Assembly: GCA_014904985.1 (NCBI GenBank) | Contig: MU128998.1 | Coordinates: 131,230-150,035, forward strand | Direction: 5' to 3' | DNA length: 18,806 bases | Origin: Hydnum rufescens UP504 | Lineage: Eukaryota; Basidiomycota; Agaricomycetes; Cantharellales; Hydnaceae | In this document: positions 11,078 through 18,806 of the stretch, one piece after another | Layout of the letters: each line of letters starts with the position of its first letter | Position numbering within the stretch: the first letter of the stretch is position 1 | The notes under the pieces: model-generated | Told to the model about the DNA's origin: nothing | The model's database searches: none | Seen by the model: only the letters and a program-made list of their open reading frames with translations | Made by a program: the position numbers and the translations under genes

Positions 11078-11169
11078 GGGCTTCTCTGGATGTCGAATGA
11101 TAGGCGTCTTCCTGTTTTGATATGAAGCGTTAATCCTAAAGTATTGCAACACAAACAAACCCCACTTGC

Positions 11170-11958
11170 CCGTGTATCACGTCGTCACCAATGCCAAATC
11201 ACCTCAGACATGCGTAGCGGCATGCGCAATACATGTTGATAAACAGAAGGATCAGGGACGTCCAACAGTGTCCATCCAATGGCAAAACAAACAGCAGTAA
11301 TGCTGTATAGTCGTCAATACAACGTATCCAAGCAGAGCAACGATGGAAGGATGAACGCGACGAATACATACCATCCGATCTGTTTGCCATTCCCATCTAT
11401 GCTCCTAACGGGATTATTATATTAAACGCAGCATCACCTCCGATGCCGAGATGATCTAGACCAAGAAACCAGCGCAAACGCCAGCAACCAAATGGGTGTG
11501 GAAGACACCCAAGGTATCATCGATGTGGTGGAAAAGAGAAAGCGTGTTTCCCGCGACATTCATCGTAACCAATGCGATAATGATGGCACCCCAACCAGCA
11601 ACTACACCAGCAGCGGGGCAATGGCAACCAGACGGTGGGCATGGCATTGACTCCACCAATGATGGAAGGTTCTTGTAGTGGGTTGTGTCCTACATAATCC
11701 AGACCAAGGTTCACATGGCGGTAGCGATGTTGGTGTTGAGGACGGCGGCACCGGCATCAGTGCTAGCGGCATAAGGATCCCCACCATTAAACCCGTTCCA
11801 ATCACTCCAGAGGATACCGGGCCCACTAGGACGAGGAAGATATTGTGAGGTTTATGTTCTAGACGATCTTTGTCCAAACGGGGTCGGATCCATTATGCCC
11901 CTATGAATCTAGCAGTACCCGACGAAACGTGAATCACATATCCACCAGAATGATCGAT
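11170..11958 (-). pseudogene. Ammonium transporter remnant, unit 2 main part
   Basis: Counterpart of the unit 1 transporter remnant. A continuous stretch reads GVVAGWGAIIIALVTMNVAG followed by HHIDDTLGVFHTHLVAG. The region upstream has the FNGGDPY block but is frameshifted by single missing bases. The nonsense codons seen in unit 1 are present at the same places (TAA at 11893-11895, TAG at 11456-11458), so they predate the duplication. The IDYSGG motif is IDHSGG here. The donor of the last intron is gcaagt (11164-11169) instead of gtaagt. The exon encoding GDDVIHG lies just above it. Many one-base deletions in this stretch may be sequencing error. Confidence 0.85.
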
Positions 11959-13346
11959 AATATAAAAGTGTGTTTCGATATAATATCTTCAGGAACCAAA
12001 GTGCCGCACTACGGCACGCGTAACAGCACGTCAAGACAGCCCCCGTGCGCGGTCGTCGAAGAATCCCAAACCCGCAAACCTGGTCTTCAATATAGTATGG
12101 GAACACAAGTCACCTCCCTCAGTAATCCTGACTAATATGTCGCAGGGTGCATGAGCGTGGCGTTCAAGACTGTACGATTTCAAAAGAACGACGAAGAGGG
12201 GATTTAAGCAACAGTCACTCGGACATCGAGTCCCAGAAGTAGCACACCATGGGACCCCCGAAGACAACGCGGCCTGGGCTTCCACGAGAATCGCGACCAC
12301 ACAAGAAGTTGTTCTCTCTGTGGGATCGCACAAATAGCATCATCAGACTTAACCCCTATACCCTGGACCACACACATTCAGACGCACCCCGTACTATGTC
12401 CAGAACATTATCGACAACTTCCTGCTCTTGTTTGCTACAGATGTAGGCGGAATAATCGTTTGGTGACCAAGCGAGCGTGCGTAACAGGAGAAATACGTCC
12501 TGAGGGGAGAAAACCAAGAGCGTCGCGTCGCAACGAATAGGAAGTGTCTCCCCCCTCTTGGTCCATTCCATAGCTGTACAAGGACTTGGTTACCTCACGA
12601 GACGTCGCACAAGACGGTCGTCCCTCGCTCTCTTTTCAGCACAGAGACCGAACAGTCAAAAAGGAGACTCTTGAATGGCCGACACCCAACCAATGGGTCC
12701 CAAGACGCGAGGGCGAAGATGTTGACCTCTACGGTGAAAGCAAAAGCAAAAAACGTAGGACGCACTGTGATCCCGTATCAGTCACGTGGTCCAAACGCTT
12801 GCAAGTGGCCACCCATTTCCATGCCACCAAGCGAGCAAACCATTTTGTTATCATCCAACTACGAAAACCACCAGCCTGAATAAGCGCCTAGTAAAAAGAA
12901 GCAGATTTTCCCTGGTGAAGCATTGCAGGTAGCTTTGAGGGTCCGTTCGGGAGGTTTCGAGTCACCCTGAAGGGAGCGGGGCAGGGGACATCTTGTCCAC
13001 AACTCACTCAAATTCATCCACAATTCCCACACCAAACTCTCGATCCAGTGGACCACGGCTATCCGAGAGCCGATTCCTACACTCCCCCGGCGGCCCGCAT
13101 TATATTCATACGTACCACGGCGATTGTGAGCTCATCTCCTCTTTCACCATAGGCTCTTGAGAATATACAGCGGAGCAAAAGCAGTGGACGGAGGAGACAG
13201 TTAGAGAACGGCAACTGCCGAAAGAAGGTCCAAGCGGAACAACCTGCAGTCTGACTTTCGTGGCCCCGTAAATGGTCACTCAGGTCAATTGGGTCAATTG
13301 CCAAAAGGCCGCCTCAGCCTGGTAACTGTGATATTTGTGGATCTCT
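11959..13346. other. Unit 2 segment upstream of readable transporter, no identifiable gene
   Basis: Counterpart of 2493 to about 3700. It keeps two stretches missing from unit 1 (about 13005-13187 and 13276-13350). The latter includes a perfect tandem 9-mer, ggtcaattg twice at 13283-13300. Minus-strand open frames at 12333-12031 and 13304-13077 have no recognised domain. No early ammonium transporter motifs were found here either. Confidence 0.5.
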
Positions 13347-13862
13347 TTAGGCTGATATGCATTTGTTATCTCCTTGGAACACCATTTGGCACTCAGGTCT
13401 TTTACGCGTACTAGGGAGTGCTGCTCTACTAGGAATGCTCAACTTGCACCCCTCTGTTGGACACCTGTAAAGCCTGCAACCTGGTGCCACCACTCTGATG
13501 AGAACCGGGACAAGTCTAGCCGTTCTTTCTACATACTCTGCTTTTGAGTCATGTTCAAAATGTGGGAGCCCTTCAGCAGGTGTCACGTCCAGAATTTTGG
13601 ACTTGAGTTCGACGGTCCTTTTCTTGTGGGTGTCTGCTCTCCTCCACGCAACTTGGATAACTACAGAATGGCCATACCGATTGACCAACGTTCGATATGA
13701 GGGAGAGTACGATGTCGCCACATTTGTGCCTCCCGACAGTGACAATTTGCTCCAGATAAAATGCGGACTCGGCTCAGCATCCAGAGAATAACCACATACA
13801 GTAATCCGCCCACGTCCACTTGGAATCGAAAGGCAAAGACACAGACCTGGAACAGATATCAA
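13347..13862 (-). CDS. Unidentified 171-codon open frame, longest in window
   Basis: Longest uninterrupted ATG-to-stop frame in the window. It contains CGYSLDAEPSPHFIWSKL and KSKILDVTPAEGLPHFEHD. I recognise no domain and see no clear signal peptide or membrane helix. The same DNA in unit 1 is split over frames 4401-4006 and 3992-3669 by a small indel. The extra block copy (9568-9155) is shifted as well. It could be an exon of an unknown minus-strand gene, or chance, because neighbouring genes are spliced and this frame carries no start context I can defend. Confidence 0.2.
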   Translation of the reverse strand: MISVPGLCLCLSIPSGRGRITVCGYSLDAEPSPHFIWSKLSLSGGTNVATSYSPSYRTLVNRYGHSVVIQVAWRRADTHKKRTVELKSKILDVTPAEGLPHFEHDSKAEYVERTARLVPVLIRVVAPGCRLYRCPTEGCKLSIPSRAALPSTRKRPECQMVFQGDNKCISA

Positions 13863-15045
13863 TCACATGGACCCCCCCGCCTCGAACAACCTACCCCACT
13901 CCTCGCCTCTCGCTTCCGTAGCGCCAGAATTTCAGCCTTCCCAACATCTCGTTGCTTCTCTCCCTCCGGAGCATGGTTCCGCCATCCTGCTTGAAGACGT
14001 GTTGCTTAGAGCCTGTATTCACAGCTTTTCTGCTGTCGTTTATAGCCCATGTAGTCGCAATAATTACTTGGCGACCAAGGAAACGTTTGCGCCTACCACC
14101 CTTGACAGTTAAGATGGCCGAAGTGATTTCCCATTAGCTCTGCTCATATATCCTCGGGGAGGTTCTTGACGAGCGAAAGGGACCAAGCAGTACGTCCTAT
14201 TAAAAGCCTGAAGTTTTATATTCTTTGTGAAGAACGACCCCTTGCTAAGACTGTGTCAGGGGGTCAACCACGTACGTATCCATCCACGAGGTACGGCGCG
14301 GCGTGGCAGAAACAAAACTACATATTGAGCACGAAAAACCAAGAGCGTTGCGGTTTGACGGATTGGAGTTCCCCCCTCAAAGCCCATCCAGAATTCTAAT
14401 CTGAGGTCACCGCATCAGACGATCCTCGTCCCCTACACTCTTTGCTGTGCTGAGGCCAAACAACCAAACCGGAGACTGAGAGATGACAGGAACTCAATCA
14501 ATTCATCCAACCTCACAGCATTGAGGATGCTGACCCCCACGATGAAAACAAAAGCGAAAACCCTGGACAGCCACATGCACCTTCTCAGCCCACTCCCGAC
14601 TGCAACACACTCTCTAGGAAGACTTGACCCCGCATCTCCATGCCGTAAAAATTATGATTGTCTATCTATACCGAATCTCCTTGTTCCCGTGTGTAAAATT
14701 GACGCCACAATCGAAAAGACAACATACAAGTCATCGTTGTAGCGAAGACCTCCTGAATAATACTATGCGACTATCTAATGACTCAAGGCATTCTAGGGGC
14801 CAGTCCACGTAACAAGTAATTGGGGGGTGTTCCGAGATACGCATTCAATTATTAGGGAAGTCGGGACCCTGGAGGATATGCGGTGGCTGTATGAAATGGT
14901 CAGGATGGAAAATGTAACTAACATCCAAGACGAACCATCTCCACAACATCATTTACCACCGCCGTGGTGATATTTATCCTTGTAGCCTGGAACGTCGCTT
15001 CCTAGAAAAACGGACAAGGTCCGATCACTGTCAGTTAGCGTCGCC
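13863..15045. other. Unit 2 segment without identifiable gene
   Basis: Regular unit 2 copy of about 4205-5416. It differs from unit 1 by substitutions and short deletions. The 138-codon plus-strand frame of unit 1 is broken here: the frame from 14166 is only 77 codons and ends earlier. This argues against that frame being a gene. No other signal was seen. Confidence 0.5.
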
Positions 15046-17134
15046 TCATCTCCCTGATATTACAAAAGTCACGATATATGCACTAAGACGTACATTTCGA
15101 TGATCTCCCGCATTGTGTCCCATTCTCTTTTTGATCGTACCGATTAGTTCAAGAGGGCTTGGTGCAGCAAGCCTCGCCCGCAGTCTCGTTCGCATGTGTA
15201 GACTGCAAGGCCAAATATAAAATTAAGTCGTCCATCATCACATGCATGACGAGGCACACTATAGGGACGTACTTGGCAAGCATGGTGATGCAATAGCACG
15301 CACCCAGCGGCTAGAACAAAATCAAGGAGTTAGTCTTGCATAGACATATAGTACTCATTCACGAACGAGGTGAAGATCGAAAAACCCAGTAACCTACCAT
15401 GGCGAGAGTAAGTTCACTAATATGAACCCGTGCTTAACAAACTGTCCCCATAATTAGTTCAACATTAGCATACCATACTGCAAAACGAAACGAAATGACT
15501 GAAATGCACCATCGCAAGAAGGAAGCATGAGAGAACACTAGTGATCAACCCCGTACTAATGGTGTACAATGCCATACGGTTGATTACCGAATCAGTCCTG
15601 TGCCACGGAACGACGCATAAGATCATCAATCAGAGAAAGGGACTCATTTAGTGCATGAGTTTGATATCGCAAAATGTATCAGGATACGCACTTCTGGGAC
15701 CCGGTCCGCCGATGTCGCAATAAGAGAGACATGCATGTTGCAATCACAATATCTGCGGTTGCCTGGAAAGGACATAATAAGACAATTCCATGTATCAGCG
15801 AAGGCAAGCGCGTGTGAGTTAGAAACAAGGGCAGGTAGATTCTGGCCAAGACACACTTGAATAGCGAGCCATGACACAACAAGCCATGTACACTCCTTGA
15901 CTATCACTTTAAATTCTTGATTCAGGGGCCTACAGCAGTGAGAGACACAGCCAAATCAGACCAACAAGTTATTGGCTGTGGCCCCGCCAAAGAGATACGG
16001 GGATACGTACGCTTTAACGGAGAGTGCTGTAGTATGCCAAAACATTGATTTGATCGGAAGACAGTAAGTCACGGCCCATCGGACATATGGAGATGGGTAC
16101 TAACCGGCACCGAATCCTAGGGCGGGAGGAATAAGATGGAAGTGCATCGGAAAGCGATCGTAATCAGGCAAGACTAACCAAACTGAAGAAATACAAGGGC
16201 TTCCTACAAAGTGGTAGTGCATGACTGTTAGATTGATCTATTGTGACGTCAAAGCCACAACCCACCACAAGCACTCCAATATAGATATTGGCGCTCACTA
16301 TGGAAATAAAGGGGAAATACGAATGCAATACTTCTCCAACGAGGATATGTAGCAAGACCTACGAGAATAGACGCGATACGCAAAGAATGTTTGGACAGTG
16401 AGTGATGAGCAGACCTTGAAGTAGATAGGGCCAAAGCCAAGATAAGGGCATCCACCTGAAGAACCGACTGAGTACTCACGTTGTTGATTAGACCCATTCC
16501 AAATTCCCTATAAATGTAATTTCATGGACAGAGGGAGTTGGTAGGGAAAGGAACGGTGAACGGTCATGATACACCCGATACGCACCACGTTTCCCACTCC
16601 AGAGCCGAAGGATTATTGCAATTTGTGACGGACCACCGATATACAGTCTGGGTAGAGCATGCGCTGTATAACATAGATGGTGTCGGCCAATAGCAAGTCT
16701 CCACATTATTTCCCGGAAACAATTGAAGAGCACCAAAAAGGGGACACCAACAGTTTAAAAGCTTGCAACACCCTGTACAATGGAAAATGAGGAATATGGC
16801 TCAAAAGATCAGTGTGTGCAATGCTCACCATAAAAGGCCCACCTGGGAAAGGGATAGATAATGGGCGATGAACGCACATTTCAAGGAAATATGGGGAGAA
16901 GTACCGCCAGCTTCAATGGCCTTGCGTCATTTGGGAACGCATTATAATAGGTAGAGGTCTGAACAGTGAGAACACCGAAGCATCTACAAAGTACATTAGG
17001 CCAGCGCTGTCTTGCCCATGCTTAAGGCTGGAGGAGACTAACAAAGCGGTGAGGAGGATGCCAACGAACGAGCCAGCTAAGATGTTGACTTGGCTGACAT
17101 CCATTATCGCCATAATGAATGGAAAAGAGGGCAT
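15046..17134 (-). pseudogene. DUF6534-like fungal multi-pass membrane protein, array copy 2/3
   Basis: Second full-length copy, spanning units 2 and 3. Exon 1 is 17134-17043, intron 1 is 17042-16984 (59 nt), and exon 2 runs from 16983 (CFGVLTVQTCTYY...). An exon starting at 16673 after tatacag reads TQTVYRWSVTNCNNPSALEW, closer to the family pattern than copy 1/2. VQTFFAYCVYSRR lies near 16420-16370. ADIVIATCMSLLLRHRRTG ends at 15692; intron 15691-15598 leads to TDSVINRMALYTISTG. Exon 15310-15273 reads PLGACYCITMLA. Intron 15272-15203 leads to last exon 15202-15046, which has the same length (157 nt) and the same TGA as the other copy. Exon lengths and splice sites are preserved between copies, so the gene was intact when amplified. 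Present function is uncertain because exon 2 again ends in an in-frame stop before its donor. Confidence 0.75.
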
Positions 17135-17983
17135 GGATTGGGGAAGGAAATGGAAGCTCAGATGTGCTACACAGTAGCCCACGTTATTAGAATCAAGCTA
17201 AATGAACTATCAAGGCGAACAGTATAGGAGATCGGATGGTTGATTCTTGGGCGGCTCCACAGATTGCGATAATTCCATGTTATCGCCATATCCGTACACC
17301 AGCATAGACCGACGGGGGTGGAATTAATGAGGAAACAGTGATCCGGAACCCTTGTGTTTACATTTGCTGTGCGGTGCGGCACCGGCGAAATCCGTGGGCA
17401 AGGGCCAACAACAGTACTTATTCAGCTCCAAGTACGGTGCCTCCGCATGCACAATGACCACGGGGTAGAAAAGAGTGCTCGGATATACTGCATTTCTTTG
17501 AGCAGGCGACAGATAGATCCCGGTTCCTTCCCCAACGAAGAGTGATGAAATTCTTGTGTACACGGCGGTTAGACACTCTCGGTGGCTAGATCGGTCCAGC
17601 CACCCCGCCCCATTCCTCTCGGCGTATTATCAAGTTGTAGCGGTTATCAGAGGCTTCACTGTCCACCACCGGTAAGATGCCTTTATGCCCACGATCCTAA
17701 CCACTGTGTTCGACGGATCAGAGGATAGCTTTGCACAGGGTGCCTTCCAGTTTTATTAAAGCGGAAGCCGGTTAGATCTGTTACAAGAGGGCCTTTTTAA
17801 TTTTCCAGACCGTCATCAACGATTTGAGCTGGGAAATCGCGAACTATTGCCTTGTGGAATTTGTAAGAACCAAAAATAGGGCAAAATACCAGATTGCGAA
17901 CTGTGGGTTACTTTGGACTCACACAAGGGGCTTTTACTTTAAATTTAACTAGAAGGGAACATTCTAATATAACCTTGTCCACA
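16061..17983. repeat. Tandem array unit 3 (interrupted by insertion)
   Basis: Third copy, matching 6421 to about 8370 of unit 2 base by base with scattered substitutions. Homology stops abruptly after 'cttgtccaca' at 17983. In unit 1 the same stretch continues with 'aatcactcaaattg' (near 870), which does not reappear in the window. The break is therefore the insertion point or the array edge. Confidence 0.9.
17135..17983. other. Unit 3 spacer 5' of the DUF6534-like gene
   Basis: Matches 7507 to about 8370 with few changes. The frames 17324-17563 (minus) and 17354-17545 (plus) are retained as in unit 2, but neither is recognised. It ends at the insertion boundary at 17983. Confidence 0.5.
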
Positions 17984-17984
17984 A

Positions 17985-18091
17985 GTTAGATAATCTCTCG
18001 CTTGTGGTCACAGCTAGGTGGGTTGAAGGAACCAGGTTGAATGGCCTGGAGCCTTGGAGTGCGGGATGTAGGCTACACAACTGAAAGACCC
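17985..18091 (+). repeat. 107-bp direct repeat, copy 1
   Basis: Begins GTTAGATAATCTCTC and ends CTGAAAGACCC. It is 105/107 identical to 18300-18406, offset by 315 bp, and both mismatches are transitions. After the shared end the two copies diverge at once. Confidence 0.95.
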
Positions 18092-18248
18092 TACATCAGG
18101 CACATTGTTCATTGGACCAACAGTAAGAGCAAAGGGGGAGGTGGGTGGGTGCAAATTTATATTCAAACTGACGAGGAAGATTGATGTGCGAGAGTTCCAG
18201 TCGAGCGGATCGAGTACGGTCAAGAACACGTGACTCTGCTGCTGGACT

Positions 18249-18310
18249 GATTATCTAACTGGGAGACTGAGGCTCATTCCTCATTCTCAGTCTCTGTCAG
18301 TTAGATAATC
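18249..18310. repeat. Inverted repeat / hairpin between the direct repeats
   Basis: Left arm 18249-18271 and right arm 18286-18310 pair over 13 bp (gattatctaactg) plus 9 bp (gagactgag) with one small bulge, around a 14-nt loop. The outer part is the terminal inverted repeat of the left segment facing the start of the second copy. Confidence 0.9.
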
Positions 18311-18406
18311 TCTCACTTGTGGTCACAGCTAGGTGGGTTGAAGGAACCAGGTTGAATGGCCTGGAGCCTTGGAGTGTGGGATGTAGGCTACACAACTGAA
18401 AGACCC
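18300..18406 (+). repeat. 107-bp direct repeat, copy 2
   Basis: Second copy of 17985-18091, followed by different sequence (aattgcagccaaagg). The shared left end with a different interior suggests two related elements side by side, or one nested element. Confidence 0.95.
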
Positions 18407-18651
18407 AATTGCAGCCAAAGGTGTGACCAAGTTGTGTAGACCCAACAAACCCACCTAGCAACAGGCAACATGGAAGCTGATAATTTGAGGGGAATGTCCA
18501 CATAACACAAATACAGACAAGGCCAAAGTCCAAAGTCCAAAAAACAAGGAAAGAGAATAATATGGATATTGACCAAACCAGTCAGCCATAATTGTATATC
18601 TAGTTAGGCCCTTTTGCCTTGCTTTTATTCAATCTAAGAGCGGGTTTTTAG

Positions 18652-18717
18652 GTGGGGCCCCTGGGGCCCACTGGGTGATTTCATGGCATGAGACAAGGGG
18701 CCCCATGGGGCCCCTTG
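18652..18717. repeat. GGGGCCCC palindrome pair
   Basis: 18694-18717 is a perfect 24-bp palindrome made of CAAGGGGCCCC, AT and GGGGCCCCTTG. A related near-palindrome (gtggggcccctggggcccac) lies at 18652-18671. The GC-rich inverted repeats stand out from the surrounding AT-moderate sequence. Their role is unknown. Confidence 0.9.
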
Positions 18718-18806
18718 CTCTGAACTTGCCTTCGGGTATCAGCCCATGTATGAGACCAAGAGATTCAAGGCCTTGTTCAAGACCAGTCCAAAAAGGTACC
18801 TTCAAT

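Larger units (their letters stand above)
6421..16060. repeat. Tandem array unit 2 (with internal extra block)
   Basis: Second copy of the unit. It begins with the same 'cagtaagtcacgg' stretch as unit 3 and ends where that stretch recurs at 16061. Without the extra segment between 9063 and 11078 its length is about 7.6 kb, which I take as the consensus unit length. It retains the roughly 1.1 kb stretch (about 6930-8046) missing from unit 1, which holds the 5' exons of the DUF6534-like gene. Between about 9157 and 11700 most differences from unit 1 are single-base losses in short homopolymers, so reading frames there are unreliable. Confidence 0.9.
17984..18806. mobile_element. Unrelated sequence interrupting unit 3, probable mobile element(s)
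   Basis: Starts inside conserved unit sequence and has no counterpart elsewhere in the window. It contains 12-bp inverted ends (AGTTAGATAATC at 17984-17995 and its complement at 18249-18260), which bound a 277-bp MITE-sized segment. A second copy of the left 107 bp starts at 18300. No transposase, integrase or reverse transcriptase frame is seen. The right end is beyond the window, so a target-site duplication cannot be tested. The alternative is the edge of the array followed by a repeat-rich flank. Confidence 0.6.

Noticed and set aside
1..17983. Repeat-induced point mutation as the cause of unit divergence
   Set aside because: Many differences between units are transitions, but transversions and small indels are also frequent, and I could not measure dinucleotide bias by eye. 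One shared nonsense codon (TAA replacing a Tyr codon) is not a C-to-T change.
18721..18760. 'ggtatcag' as a retrotransposon primer-binding site
   Set aside because: Only 8 bases resemble initiator-tRNA primer sites. No reverse transcriptase frame or second long terminal repeat is in the window.

Overview
The window is eukaryotic and most likely comes from a basidiomycete fungus (Agaricomycete-like). Three things point there. Protein homology appears only in short exons separated by 59-94 nt GT-AG introns. One recognisable gene belongs to the DUF6534-type multi-pass membrane family, which is abundant in mushroom-forming fungi. The other is a eukaryotic-style Amt/Mep ammonium transporter. There is no bacterial-style gene packing, and I saw no rRNA, tRNA or CRISPR.

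Layout: nearly the whole window is a direct tandem array of one long unit, with a consensus length of roughly 7.6 kb. Unit 1 covers 1-6420 and has internal deletions. Unit 2 covers 6421-16060 and carries an extra ~1.9 kb block. Unit 3 covers 16061-17983 and is cut off by an unrelated sequence that runs from 17984 to the right edge. Phase 1 of the unit is simply where the window starts. The units differ by scattered substitutions and small indels.

Each unit carries the remains of two minus-strand genes. The first is an ammonium transporter whose second half and C-terminus can be read (1520-2492 in unit 1). Units 1 and 2 share two in-frame nonsense codons, so the gene died before the array was amplified. 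The second is a DUF6534-like protein that crosses my arbitrary unit boundary (5417-7506 and 15046-17134). Most of its exons, splice sites and terminal stop are kept in both copies. I see a frame problem near the end of exon 2 and another in the exon holding the VQTFFAY motif. The rest of the unit (roughly phases 0.5-1.5, 2.5-3.7 and 3.8-5.4 kb) gives no protein I can name.

The block 9201-11077 is a near-exact repeat of 3814-5697 that differs mainly by single-base deletions. It is joined through a 14-A run plus filler and bracketed by a ~90 bp direct repeat. It looks like an unpolished assembly insertion or a very recent rearrangement, and frame calls there should not be trusted.

From 17984 a different sequence begins. 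It has 12-bp terminal inverted repeats, a 107-bp direct repeat, a strong hairpin and a perfect 24-bp palindrome. It looks like one or more non-autonomous or nested mobile elements inserted into unit 3, with the right end outside the window.
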